The notes beneath the pieces were generated by a model, which saw only the letters and a program-made list of their open reading frames with translations, made no database searches and was not told the origin of the DNA. A DNA stretch of 64,000 nucleotides from Dokdonella_A sp964582225 (GTDB taxonomy: Bacteria; Pseudomonadota; Gammaproteobacteria; Xanthomonadales; Rhodanobacteraceae), in contig CAZORA010000003.1 in NCBI GenBank assembly GCA_964582225.1, positions 133,076 to 197,075 of the forward strand, given 5' to 3'. How positions within the stretch are numbered: position 1 is the first letter of the stretch; every line of letters starts with the position of its first letter. The position numbers and the translations under genes are program-made. Below, piece after piece: positions 17,613-28,506 of this stretch.

Positions 17613-18788
17613 ATGTCCGATATCGTGATCGTCGGCGCCAAGCGCACCGCCATCGGTTCCTTCCTCGGCCAGTTCACCGGCGTGCCGACGCCGACGCTCG
17701 GCGCCGCCGCAATCCGCGCCGCGCTGGAGCAATCCGCGCTGCCCACCGAGGCGGTATCGGAAGTCATCATGGGTTGCGTGCTGCCGGCGAACCTCGGCCA
17801 GGCGCCGGCCCGCCAGGCTTCCCTCGCGGCCGGAATCCCGCCCGCCAGCGGCTGCACCACCATCAACAAGGTCTGCGGATCGGGCATGAAGGCGATCATG
17901 TTCGGCAACGATCTGCTCAAGGCGGGCTCCGCCGACGTCGTGGTGGCCGGCGGCATGGAGTCGATGACCAATGCGCCGCACATGGTCCAGGCGCGGAGCG
18001 GTATTCGCTATGGCGACGGCAAGCTGATCGACCATATGGCTTGGGATGGCCTCAGCGACCCCTACCAGGCCAAGCCGATGGGCGTCTTCGGCGAGCTTTG
18101 CGCCAGCAAGTACCACTTCACGCGCGAAGCCCAGGACTCGTTCGCTGCCGAATCCGTGAAACGCGCCCAGGCCGCAATCGCATCGGGCGAGTTCGGCGAC
18201 GAGATCGTCCCGGTCGTGGTGAAGACGCGCAAGGGTGACGTGGAATTCGCCACCGATGAGCAGCCCGGGCGCTCCGACATCCACAAGATCCCGACTCTGA
18301 AGCCGGCTTTCCAGAAGGAAAACGGCACCATCACTGCGGCCAGTTCGTCGAGCATCTCCGACGGCGCCGCCGCCACGGTGCTGATGCGTGCCGAGGATGC
18401 CGCGGCACGCGGCCTCACGCCGCTGGCACGAATCGTCGCCCACGCCACCCACTCGCAAACCCCGGAGTGGTTCACCACCGCGCCGGTCGGCGCGATCCAG
18501 AAAGTGCTGGACAAGGCCGGCTGGAAGGTGGCCGATGTCGATCTGTTCGAGGTCAACGAAGCCTTCGCCGTGGTCGCCATGGCCGCAATGACGGAGATCG
18601 GCATCGACCACGCCAAGCTCAACGTGCACGGCGGCGCCTGCGCGCTCGGCCATCCGATCGGCGCCAGCGGCGCGCGCATCGTGGTCACCCTGATCTATGC
18701 GATGCGTCGGCGCGGCGCCAAACGCGGCGTCGCCACCCTCTGCATCGGCGGCGGCGAGGCGACCGCCATCGCGATCGAAATGCCTTGA
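17613..18788 (+). CDS. Acetyl-CoA C-acetyltransferase (thiolase)
   Basis: Thiolases cleave or form acetoacetyl-CoA. The 391-residue protein has the nucleophile Cys88 in NKVCGSGMKA, the general-base His in HPIGASGAR and the second Cys in CIGGGEA near the C-terminus, which is the complete catalytic set. In this cluster it would take acetoacetate-derived CoA, the end product of leucine degradation, to acetyl-CoA. A biosynthetic role in polyhydroxyalkanoate or other pathways cannot be excluded. Confidence 0.9.
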   Translation: MSDIVIVGAKRTAIGSFLGQFTGVPTPTLGAAAIRAALEQSALPTEAVSEVIMGCVLPANLGQAPARQASLAAGIPPASGCTTINKVCGSGMKAIMFGNDLLKAGSADVVVAGGMESMTNAPHMVQARSGIRYGDGKLIDHMAWDGLSDPYQAKPMGVFGELCASKYHFTREAQDSFAAESVKRAQAAIASGEFGDEIVPVVVKTRKGDVEFATDEQPGRSDIHKIPTLKPAFQKENGTITAASSSSISDGAAATVLMRAEDAAARGLTPLARIVAHATHSQTPEWFTTAPVGAIQKVLDKAGWKVADVDLFEVNEAFAVVAMAAMTEIGIDHAKLNVHGGACALGHPIGASGARIVVTLIYAMRRRGAKRGVATLCIGGGEATAIAIEMP

Positions 18789-18893
18789 TTCGGCGGCGCG
18801 GACGTCGCTTGGCGCCCGCGCTCAACCGCGCGGAAACCCCGCGCTCACGGGCATGCCGACAGGCTGCTCGCCTTTCCCTGGAGTGAGACCGTC

Positions 18894-19271
18894 ATGCGAA
18901 AGATGAAGTTGATTCCGTTTGCGCTCGCCGTTGCACTGACCGGCAGTCTGGCCGCCTGTGGCGACAATGCCCAGCAGCAGGCCGAACAGGCCGCAAAGAG
19001 CGCCGAGCAGGCCAAGATCGCGGCGCAGGAGAAGATCGAAGCCGAGACGCGCGCCGCCAAGGAAGCCTCGATCCGCGCGGCGAAGGAGGCCGAAATCGCA
19101 GCCAGCAAGGCCGCGCAGAGCGCCAGCGAACTCGCCAACCAGGCGCGCGATGCGGCCGGCCAGGCCGCCGACGCCACAGCAGAGAAGGTCACTGCTGCCG
19201 CGAATAGCGCCGCCGAAATGACCAAGCAGGCTACCGACAAGGTGAACGCCGAGGTCGATAAGGCCAAGTAA
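18894..19271 (+). CDS. Alanine-rich coiled-coil lipoprotein
   Basis: The 125-residue protein has a lipoprotein signal peptide with lipobox LAAC (Cys at about residue 22). The rest is one continuous Ala/Lys/Glu/Gln heptad helix (AEQAAKSAEQAKIAAQEKIEAE), similar in style to the alanine zipper of Lpp and related outer-membrane lipoproteins. It is likely anchored in the outer membrane and trimeric. It sits between thiolase and carboxylase genes but has no obvious link to their metabolism. Confidence 0.8.
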   Translation: MRKMKLIPFALAVALTGSLAACGDNAQQQAEQAAKSAEQAKIAAQEKIEAETRAAKEASIRAAKEAEIAASKAAQSASELANQARDAAGQAADATAEKVTAAANSAAEMTKQATDKVNAEVDKAK

Positions 19272-19445
19272 ACGGCCGGTGCGGACGCAACGCCGCGCGC
19301 CCCGGGTATCAAGTATGCCCCCCCGCGGCCGGTTCGCACGGGTGTCTAAAGCCGCCGCCGGTCCGCTCCGCGACTTTGGGAGCATACCGCCAACCCGGCG
19401 CGCCTCCTGATCCGGGAGCCGCGCCGTGAGGCGCCGCGCGGGTCG

Positions 19446-21089
<1,644 letters not shown>

Positions 21090-21106
21090 GGCGCACGGCG
21101 CGCACC

Positions 21107-23158
21107 TCAGCCCAACGACAGCGGCGCAAACAGCACGTTCCAGCGCACCAGCAGCACCACGGCGAACACCATCACCAGCACCACGATGGCATGCCGCAGC
21201 TTGCGCCACAGGCTCCAGTCGCGCGCGCGCAGCGCAGGCCACAGCGTGAATACGCTCATCAACGTGAAGACGGCGGCGAAGTAGGCACACACGACGACAG
21301 CGCGGACCGCACGGCTCGGGTAATCGAACAGCAGGGTATCGGGCGCGGATACGGCCATGCCGAGCACGACGAACGCGAGCACGATCCAAGCCAGCCACAC
21401 CAAGGCGCTTGCCTGCAGCCAGGCTGCGGCCGCACGACCCGCCTTCACGCGCTGGCGCAGGGCGCGGCGATGCCACATGCCAATCAGGACGCCGATCGAC
21501 AGCAGGCCGAGCACGCCGATTGCGAGCGCCAGGGTCGCGGTTGCATCGACGACGCCGATGCGGTCGGACACCGTGTGACCGTAATCGCCGACAAGCGTGG
21601 TGACCGTTCCCGCCGCATCGGACTTGAATGCCACCGTGCTGCCATCATCCAGCCCGCGAAACGCGCCATTCCCCAGCGTGCGATACTGCTGGCTGCCGCC
21701 ACCATCGATGACCAACGTGTCGCGCGGTCCGAGGCTGACCTGGACATCGTTGCCGACCACGCCGAAGAACTTTTCGAGCGTGCTGTAGGCGCGCCGCTCG
21801 TTGCGATAGCTGCCCACATAGGATTCCAGCGACTGCGCAGCCCCTGGCGCCACGGCCGGCAGTTCATTACGCGCATCGGGCAACAGGTGCTCGAACAACA
21901 GGCGCGGCAGGGCCACCGCCAAGGGCCGCCCGGTGTCGGTGTTGGTGGAGATGAACACGCCCAGATTCGCATCGGGCAGTACCACCATGTTCGAGAGGAA
22001 GGTCTGCGTCGCCCCCGCATGCTCGAGGCTTGCATGCGAGCCATAACGGTGGCGAAAGAACCCATGCGCGATGCCGGCGACCTCATCGGCGTTGCGGAAA
22101 TTCACCTGCGCCATGCGCTCGAAGCTCGCTGCATCGAGGACCGCCGCACCATCGAGCGTGCCGCCATTGAGCAGCATGCGCATCCAGCGTGACATGCCTG
22201 CCGCGCTGGCCGAACCTGCACCGGCCGGCCCCACGTTGACAATATGTTCGAAGGGCTGCGCGGCGTAACCACCCTCCTTGCGGCGGAAACCGGTGGAAAA
22301 AGCAGCTTCCCGTGCCGGCTCGACATGGCGCGGGTCATCCCGCGGCAGCGGTTCGAGGAAAGTGATCGCAGCGGTCCCCAGCGGAGCGATCACGCGGTTC
22401 TGCAGGTATCGCTCGAACGGCTCGTTCGTAACCTGCGCGACGAGTGCGCCGAGCAGGCCAACCGAATAGTTGGAATACACCGCCCGCGTGCCCGGTGGCC
22501 GCACGCGCTGCGGGCGCCGACTGCGCAGATATTCCCCCAGACTCGACACCTGCGGACCACGTTCGAACAAATGGCCCAACGCACTGTCCTCGAATCCAGC
22601 CGTGTGCGTCATGAGGTTTTCGAGCGTGATCGGGCCGAATCCTTCGTCTGGAATCGCCAGATCCGGCGACAGATAGTCGTTGATGTTGCCATCGAGCCTG
22701 ATGCGCCCGTCCGCGACCAATTGCATCGCCGCGACGTAGGTGAAGGTCTTGGAGATCGAGCCAATGCGAAAAAGAGTCTGCTGCGGATCGACGGGACGCG
22801 GTGGGTCGAGGCCGGCAATGCCGTAGCCCTTCTGCAACAACACGCGATCACGATCCACCACTGCGACTGTCACGCCCGCGATGTGAGCGGTGTTCATGTA
22901 GGCACGCACCACGCCATCGACGAAGGCTTCGAGCCCTTGGGCGCGTGCATCGGCGGCAACCTGGCCCTCGCTGCTTGCGGGGGTTGCTGGAGCATCTACG
23001 CCGATCGATACCGGCGCAGGCTGCACCACCGGCGTCTGCAAGGATTCTGGAATCTGGGCGATCGCTGCCGGTGCAAACCCGAGCGGAGCCGACGCCAACA
23101 CGATGGCCAGTACACCGCGCAAACTCGAAAATCGCCGCTCATTCATTATCATCCCCAT
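21107..23158 (-). CDS. Beta-lactamase-family serine hydrolase with C-terminal membrane segments
   Basis: The 683-residue protein starts with a signal peptide (about 5-34), followed by a class C beta-lactamase/D-Ala-D-Ala peptidase-like domain. The SxxK nucleophile is Ser134-Ile-Ser-Lys137 and the tyrosine motif is YSNYS near residue 249. A lipocalin-like stretch follows, then three or four transmembrane helices near the C-terminus (about 545-680). Substrates of this family (peptides, esters, D-amino-acid peptides) vary, so none is assigned. The 273-bp stretch on its 5' side (23159-23431) shows no gene. Confidence 0.85.
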   Translation of the reverse strand: MGMIMNERRFSSLRGVLAIVLASAPLGFAPAAIAQIPESLQTPVVQPAPVSIGVDAPATPASSEGQVAADARAQGLEAFVDGVVRAYMNTAHIAGVTVAVVDRDRVLLQKGYGIAGLDPPRPVDPQQTLFRIGSISKTFTYVAAMQLVADGRIRLDGNINDYLSPDLAIPDEGFGPITLENLMTHTAGFEDSALGHLFERGPQVSSLGEYLRSRRPQRVRPPGTRAVYSNYSVGLLGALVAQVTNEPFERYLQNRVIAPLGTAAITFLEPLPRDDPRHVEPAREAAFSTGFRRKEGGYAAQPFEHIVNVGPAGAGSASAAGMSRWMRMLLNGGTLDGAAVLDAASFERMAQVNFRNADEVAGIAHGFFRHRYGSHASLEHAGATQTFLSNMVVLPDANLGVFISTNTDTGRPLAVALPRLLFEHLLPDARNELPAVAPGAAQSLESYVGSYRNERRAYSTLEKFFGVVGNDVQVSLGPRDTLVIDGGGSQQYRTLGNGAFRGLDDGSTVAFKSDAAGTVTTLVGDYGHTVSDRIGVVDATATLALAIGVLGLLSIGVLIGMWHRRALRQRVKAGRAAAAWLQASALVWLAWIVLAFVVLGMAVSAPDTLLFDYPSRAVRAVVVCAYFAAVFTLMSVFTLWPALRARDWSLWRKLRHAIVVLVMVFAVVLLVRWNVLFAPLSLG

Positions 23159-23431
23159 GACCCTGCCCGAGCGTGTCGGCGGTCATCGTCGATTGCTCGC
23201 CGACCTTCGCACAATCGCGAATACCCCATCAACGGCATATCAAGCCAGGCCGGCATGCAGCGCCCAAGGTCGAATTGCGATCTGCGCCGAACGACCGGCC
23301 ATTCGATCCAGCAGGCGAACATCCACCACCCGCATGCTGGCATGATCCCGCAAGCAGGGCGTAGAGCGGCAAAGTCCCGGCCATGACCATCCGTATGTTC
23401 GGGCGCAACGCAACGAACCCCCGGCGAGTCT

Positions 23432-24775
23432 CTACATCAACACCAGCTCTTCGGCCGAGGTCGGATGGATCGCCACGGTCGCATCGAAATCGGCCTTGCG
23501 CGCGCCCATCTTGAGCGCTACGGCGAAGCCCTGCAGGATTTCATCGGCGGCACTGCCGATCAGGTGGATGCCGACGATGCGCTCGTCCTCGCCCACGCAG
23601 ACAAGCTTCATCAGCGTGCGCTCCTCCCCGCCCGCGAGCGCCGTGAGCATGGGCCGGAAACGCGAGCGATACACGCGCACTGCACTACCATGCTGCGCCC
23701 GGGCAACCTCTTCCGAAATCCCCACCGTGCCGATCGGTGGATGCGCGAACACCACCGTGGGAATGTTCGTGTAATCGAGCCGGGACTGCACCTTGCCGCC
23801 GAAAACGCGCTCGGCCAGATGACGCGAGGCCGCAATCGCAACCGGCGTCAAGGGCGTGCCACGCGTGACATCGCCGACCGCATACACCGCGGGCACACGC
23901 GTGTTCTGCCACGCATCGGTAACGACGAAGCCCGCCTCGTCGAGCGCGACGCCGGCGGCATCCAGCCCACAGTCGCGGGTGTTCGGATCGCGACCGACGG
24001 CCCAGATCAGCTCATCGAAACCGCAATCGACACTCCCACCCGTGCCGTGCAGCACGTAGCCATCACTCGTGCGCTCGACACGCTCGGGCGCGTGTCCGAA
24101 GGCGAGCCTGATTCCTCGCGCGCGCATCGCAGCAGCCAGCGCATCACCGATTTCGTGATCGAAATGGCGGAGCAGGCGCTCACCCCGCGCGAACAGCGTG
24201 ACCTGCGCACCCAGCGCGCTCAGCACGCATCCCAGTTCGACCGCGATGTAGCCACTGCCGACGATCGCCACGCGGCGCGGGCATGCGCGCAAGTCGAAGA
24301 AGCCATCGGAATCGATGCCCAGCTCACCACCCGGGATCGCAAGCCGATGTGGGTGTGCGCCCGTGGCGATGAGCACATGTGCAGCCTCGAGCCGGCGCGC
24401 ACCGACTTCGATCCGCTGTGGAGCCACGAACCGACCCCTGCCGGGAACCAGCTCGATCGACAGCTCGGCGAAGCGCCTGCGATAGCTGGCATGGATGTTG
24501 TCGATGTAAGTACTACGCCGCGCGATGAACGCGGGCCAGTCCAGCATTCCGGGTTGGCTGGCGAAGCCGACCTCGCGCGCAAGCGCTTGTGCCTGCGCCA
24601 GTTCGGCCGCCAGCCACATCGCCTTTTTCGGCACGCAACCGACGTTGACGCAGGTCCCGCCAAGCGCGCCGGCTTCGACCACCACAACCTTCGCGCCATG
24701 CCTGGCGGCGCGGATCGCCATTGCGATGCCACCCGAACCCGCTCCCAACACCACCAGATCGAAACGCTCGGACAT
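23432..24775 (-). CDS. gor: Glutathione-disulfide reductase
   Basis: Glutathione reductase regenerates GSH from GSSG with NADPH and FAD in the cytosol. The ATG at 24775 is chosen because GGAGG lies six bases upstream; the in-frame ATG six bases earlier is too close. The 447-residue product has the FAD motif GAGSGG (11-16), the redox disulfide Cys42 and Cys47 in GGTCVNVGCVPKK, the NADPH motif GSGYIAVELG and the C-terminal HPTSAEE holding the catalytic His. The 160-bp spacer to the upstream gene is empty. Confidence 0.92.
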   Translation of the reverse strand: MSERFDLVVLGAGSGGIAMAIRAARHGAKVVVVEAGALGGTCVNVGCVPKKAMWLAAELAQAQALAREVGFASQPGMLDWPAFIARRSTYIDNIHASYRRRFAELSIELVPGRGRFVAPQRIEVGARRLEAAHVLIATGAHPHRLAIPGGELGIDSDGFFDLRACPRRVAIVGSGYIAVELGCVLSALGAQVTLFARGERLLRHFDHEIGDALAAAMRARGIRLAFGHAPERVERTSDGYVLHGTGGSVDCGFDELIWAVGRDPNTRDCGLDAAGVALDEAGFVVTDAWQNTRVPAVYAVGDVTRGTPLTPVAIAASRHLAERVFGGKVQSRLDYTNIPTVVFAHPPIGTVGISEEVARAQHGSAVRVYRSRFRPMLTALAGGEERTLMKLVCVGEDERIVGIHLIGSAADEILQGFAVALKMGARKADFDATVAIHPTSAEELVLM

Positions 24776-24942
24776 GCTCATCCTCCCGGGCCGCGACACG
24801 CCTGCAGCACGATTGGCCGCAAGGTGCGTTTGCGCGGTGCTTGCGCGCGCCGGGGCCGGGCCAACGCAACCCGCACCGGTGGCAGCGGTGGTCCGCACGC
24901 GCAAGAGACAGTGTTCATGGTCGAAGTCATGCGCTCGCCGGC

Positions 24943-26196
24943 CTAGCCAAAGCGCGCCGGAGAACACGCATCGATGCCCAGCGACGGCCTGCCTCCGGCA
25001 ATGATCTCGCTCACCAGCAAGCCGGTGACCGCCGACAGGCTCACCCCGAGCATGCCATGACCGGTGGCGAGCACGAGATTGTCCAGATGCTGCGCGCGAC
25101 CGATCATCGGCAGATCGTCGGGCGTCATCGGCCGCCAACCGTACCATTCCTCGACCTTTGCCGGCCCTTCGGGCACGTGCAGGTATTCGGCGGCGCCACG
25201 CCGCAGCGCATCGAGCCTTCGGTGGTTCAGGCTGGTGTCGTAGCCGGCGAACTCCATCGTGCTGCCCAGGCGATAGCCGGACTCCCAGCTGCTGACGCAG
25301 ACCTGTGGCTCCTTGAGGGTCAGCGGCAAGCGCGGACAAGGACTCGGGCGCGACCAGGTGATGGAATAGCCCTTGCCCGGCTGGATCGGAATGCGCAGTC
25401 CAAGCTGGCGAGCGAATCGGGGCGACCAGGCGCCGAGAGCAAGGACCACCTCGCGGCCGACGAAGCGCTCGCTGCCTACCTGTACCGCTTCGAGATGCCC
25501 GTCCTCGCGGATGAAGCCGCTCACGCGGTGCTCCTCGAGGATCGCGCCCCCACGCTGGCGCACGCAGCGGGCCAGCTCGGCAGCGTATCGATCCGGCCGC
25601 AGGCGTGCGTCGCCCGGATGGAACAGCCCGCCGGCCAGGCCGGGTTTCAGGGTCGGTTCCCGTGCGGCGATCTCGGCCGGACTCCAGGCCTCGACGGTGA
25701 CGCCACAATCCTTCAGCAGCGGAATCTGCCGCAGCGCCACGTCGAGGCCGCGCGGATCGCGATAAACGTCCAGCGTGCCGCTCGCCTCGAACTCGCAGGC
25801 CAGGTTCTCGTCGTGCACCAGTTCCTCGATCAGCGTCCGCGAGCGCTGCAGCAGCGGCGCCAGCGCCAGGGAGGCCGCGCGGAACTCGCGCGCGTTCGCG
25901 TGCCCAGCGAAGGACAGCAGCCAGCGCAGCAGGCCCAGGTCCAGGCGCGGCCGGATGCGCAGCGGTGCCGCCGGACGCAGCAGCGAACGCACTGCAAGAC
26001 CGACCACTCCGGGTGCCGGCAGCGGCAACGCGTGACTCGGGGTCAGAGTGCCACAGTTGCCGTGCGAGCTGCCGCAGCCGGCCGTTCCCTGCTCGAGCAC
26101 GGTGACGCTGCGGCCAGCCTTCAGCAGGTACCAGGCGCAGCTGAGCCCGATCACTCCCGCCCCCAAAACCAGCACGTCTGCCCTGCGATCCTTCAT
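24943..26196 (-). CDS. dadA: D-amino-acid dehydrogenase-like FAD oxidoreductase
   Basis: The 417-residue protein has an N-terminal FAD-binding motif GAGVIGLSCAWYL and the FAD-dependent (DAO) fold through to RPMTPDDLPMIGRA and GHGMLGVSLSA, as in DadA. DadA deaminates D-amino acids to 2-oxo acids at the membrane, feeding electrons to the respiratory chain. No alanine racemase partner lies beside it, so the substrate could differ. It is divergent from a small gene at 26307. Confidence 0.85.
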   Translation of the reverse strand: MKDRRADVLVLGAGVIGLSCAWYLLKAGRSVTVLEQGTAGCGSSHGNCGTLTPSHALPLPAPGVVGLAVRSLLRPAAPLRIRPRLDLGLLRWLLSFAGHANAREFRAASLALAPLLQRSRTLIEELVHDENLACEFEASGTLDVYRDPRGLDVALRQIPLLKDCGVTVEAWSPAEIAAREPTLKPGLAGGLFHPGDARLRPDRYAAELARCVRQRGGAILEEHRVSGFIREDGHLEAVQVGSERFVGREVVLALGAWSPRFARQLGLRIPIQPGKGYSITWSRPSPCPRLPLTLKEPQVCVSSWESGYRLGSTMEFAGYDTSLNHRRLDALRRGAAEYLHVPEGPAKVEEWYGWRPMTPDDLPMIGRAQHLDNLVLATGHGMLGVSLSAVTGLLVSEIIAGGRPSLGIDACSPARFG

Positions 26197-26306
26197 GCGT
26201 GGATTCTACGGCAGCGTCGCAGTCGCGCGGCGCAAAGCGAAGGAGCCCCGAAACCGCTGGCATCGAACCTGCAACAGCTGGGGAACTTCCTGGGCAGGGT
26301 GGCAAG

Positions 26307-26618
26307 ATGAAGAGGTCTACCAACGAGGTTCTGCTGGCTCTGCGAGCTCCCAACGCCGGTTGGCTGGCGGCCTTGATCTGCGCGCTGGAAGAAGCTCTGC
26401 GCGATCCCGACTTCGGCGAGACGCAGCGCCAGCTGATCGGCGACCTGCTGGCGGAGGGCAGCGTTCCACCTGCGGTCGCGGCGGCCGCCAACGAACGCTT
26501 GTTGCGCTTCGAACAGACGGTGCAGGACCTGCACACCTGGTTCAACCAGCCGCTCGAAGACTTCGCTCCGACCGCCACTGCGCGTCCAAAATTGACAATT
26601 TGTGGCGGCGCGGCCTGA
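26307..26618 (+). CDS. Small hypothetical protein
   Basis: A 103-residue frame starting at the ATG at 26307, preceded by CAGGGTGG, has well-mixed protein-like sequence (LICALEEALRDPDFGETQRQ, LHTWFNQPLEDF). It overlaps the downstream NlpC/P60 gene by 17 bases, hinting at coupling. No domain is recognised. The frame is open a further 36 codons upstream, but that part is low in protein character. Confidence 0.5.
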   Translation: MKRSTNEVLLALRAPNAGWLAALICALEEALRDPDFGETQRQLIGDLLAEGSVPPAVAAAANERLLRFEQTVQDLHTWFNQPLEDFAPTATARPKLTICGGAA

Positions 26619-27135
26619 GCTTACACAGTCGTCTGCGCGTCTGCGCATCGCGCGCCTTGCGCTCTCGCTGATTCTTCCCAGCTGCCTGCCGCTCGCGCTC
26701 TGCGTCGGCTGCGGGGGCGGCACGACGTACAGGACCGGGGCCGTTCCGCCGGCACGCGCGAGCATCGCCAACGCGGTGCTGTTCCGCGCGATCAGCCTGG
26801 TTGGAACCCCCTACCGCTACGGCGGCAACACTCCGCAGGGTGGCTTCGACTGTAGCGGTCTGGTCGGCTACGTGTTTCGCGACGCCGCCGGCGTGGCGCT
26901 GCCGCGAACTTCATCCGGGATCGCCGAAGTCGGCGGCAGCAAACTCGAGGCGACTGCGCTCGAGCCCGGCGACCTGGTGTTCTTCGCCGCTCGCCGCAAG
27001 GTCAGCCACGTCGGCATCTACGTTGGCGATGGGCGCTTCGTGCACGCGCCGAACTCCGGCGGAACGGTGCGTCTGGATCGGCTCGACGGCGCCTGGTGGG
27101 GCGAGCACTTCGTCTACGGCAAGCGCGTGCTCTGA
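26602..27135 (+). CDS. NlpC/P60-family peptidoglycan hydrolase, lipoprotein
   Basis: These enzymes cut gamma-D-Glu-diaminopimelate links in the cell wall. The 177-residue frame starts at GTG 26602 and has a hydrophobic leader ending in a lipobox-like LCVGC. The catalytic Cys is in FDCSGLVGYVF (about 82-92) and the His in VSHVGIYVGDGRFVHAP. The TPYRYGG motif before the Cys is typical. It is probably anchored in the outer membrane facing the periplasm. Confidence 0.88.
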   Translation: MAARPELTQSSARLRIARLALSLILPSCLPLALCVGCGGGTTYRTGAVPPARASIANAVLFRAISLVGTPYRYGGNTPQGGFDCSGLVGYVFRDAAGVALPRTSSGIAEVGGSKLEATALEPGDLVFFAARRKVSHVGIYVGDGRFVHAPNSGGTVRLDRLDGAWWGEHFVYGKRVL

Positions 27136-27142
27136 ACCCCGC

Positions 27143-27628
27143 TCAGTGCGCGTGCCCGTCGGAGCCGTGGGCGTGACCGTGGGACAGCTCCTCGGTGGTC
27201 GCTTCGCGCACGTCCACAACATCGATTTCGAAGTCGAGGGTCCGCCCGGCGAGCGGATGGTTGAGATCGACATCGACCACGCTCGAGCCGACCTTGACCA
27301 CTTGCACCGAGCGCAGACTGCCTTCACGATTGCGCAGCACCGTGCTCATTCCGGGCCGCAGCTGCGCAGGATCGCGAAAGTATTTCTTCGGCACGCGCTG
27401 CACCATGCCGTCACGGTGTTCTCCGTAGGCACGCTCGGGCTCGATCGACACCGCGAAATGCTCGCCGGCCGTCCGCCCCATAAGTGCTTCTTCCAGGCCG
27501 ACGATGACGCCGCCGTGACCGATCAGTACCGCCAGCGGCTCGCCGCGTGCATGGGAGGAGTCGATCTCGACGCCGGCCTCACTCACGCGATAATGGAACG
27601 ACACCACCTTTCCCGTTTCAACCTTCAT
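27143..27628 (-). CDS. slyD: FKBP-type peptidyl-prolyl isomerase SlyD
   Basis: SlyD is a cytosolic prolyl isomerase, chaperone and nickel-binding protein. The real start is the Met at 27628 (161 residues); the frame open upstream lacks protein character. An FKBP domain with an inserted flap is seen from VVSFHYRVSEAG to VVDVREATTEEL, with LNHPLAG typical of the SlyD flap. The C-terminus is a short His-rich metal tail (HGHAHGSDGHAH). It is convergent with the NlpC gene, only seven bases away. Confidence 0.92.
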   Translation of the reverse strand: MKVETGKVVSFHYRVSEAGVEIDSSHARGEPLAVLIGHGGVIVGLEEALMGRTAGEHFAVSIEPERAYGEHRDGMVQRVPKKYFRDPAQLRPGMSTVLRNREGSLRSVQVVKVGSSVVDVDLNHPLAGRTLDFEIDVVDVREATTEELSHGHAHGSDGHAH

Positions 27629-27765
27629 CCCTACTTCGACTCCAATCCTGGTCGGATCCGGCACGCTGCCGGCTCCACTGCGCGCTATTGTCGCCGCTGG
27701 CCGGGGAGCCGCGCCAGAGGCCGCGAAAGCTGCGGTTTCAAGACAGCCCAAACCCCGAGAGCAGG

Positions 27766-28446
27766 ATGAGCGACACCGCCAGCAGAGCAATCATCGCGCG
27801 GATCGCCGCGCGCATGCCAGATCGCTTTCACCGCGGCTACGCCCGCGGCAAGCTGCGCCTCGATCCTGCCTTCGCGGCGCTGGCGGAGCAGCTGAGCAGC
27901 AGCGAAGTCCCGCTACTCGACGTTGGCTGCGGCATCGGCCTGCTCGGCTTCTATCTGCGCGAGCGAGGCTTCAGCGGCGACTACCGGGGCCTCGACCTCG
28001 ACCAGCGCAAGATCGCGATCGCCAGCGACATCGCGGCGCGCCACTATCCGCGCATGTCCTTCGCCCCCGGTGACGCGCGCGCGCTGCCCGAATTCCGCGG
28101 GCACGTGGTGCTGCTCGACGTGCTCCACTACCTGCCCGCGGCGGACCAGCGCCGTCTGCTGCAGGAGGCGACTACCCGCCTGGCACCTGGCGCGCTGCTG
28201 ATCCTGCGCAACGTGCTGCGCACGCCCGGCTGGCGCTTCCGCCTCACCGTGCTGGAAGAGCGCCTGGCCAGCGGCACCGGCTGGCTCGGCACGCCGGCCC
28301 GTTACTTCCCCAGTCCTGCCGAGGTAGAGGAACCGCTGCGCACCGCTGGCTTGAGCGTCGAGATCAACCCCCTGTGGGGCCGCACGCCCTTCAACAGCCA
28401 CCTGATCACGGCCCGCGCCGCGTCGTCGCCCGAGCGCGCCCAATGA
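27766..28446 (+). CDS. SAM-dependent class I methyltransferase
   Basis: The 226-residue protein shows the SAM loop LLDVGCGIGLLGFYL (about 49-63), an acidic residue at the end of strand 2 (YRGLDLD) and DVLHYLP after strand 4. The start at 27766 has AGCAGG upstream. The substrate is unknown. The C-terminal region (NPLWGRTPFNSHLI) suggests a lipid or small-molecule methyltransferase, but this is not demonstrable here. Confidence 0.8.
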   Translation: MSDTASRAIIARIAARMPDRFHRGYARGKLRLDPAFAALAEQLSSSEVPLLDVGCGIGLLGFYLRERGFSGDYRGLDLDQRKIAIASDIAARHYPRMSFAPGDARALPEFRGHVVLLDVLHYLPAADQRRLLQEATTRLAPGALLILRNVLRTPGWRFRLTVLEERLASGTGWLGTPARYFPSPAEVEEPLRTAGLSVEINPLWGRTPFNSHLITARAASSPERAQ

Positions 28447-28506
28447 GGTCGCTGGGCCCGCCTGCGCTGTTAGCATTGCAGCATTCGCCCGAACGGAGCT
28501 GTCGCC

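Noticed and set aside
23159..23431. Gene or regulatory element in the spacer between the serine hydrolase and gor
   Set aside because: Only short frames of poor composition are present, and no stem-loop or promoter stood out.
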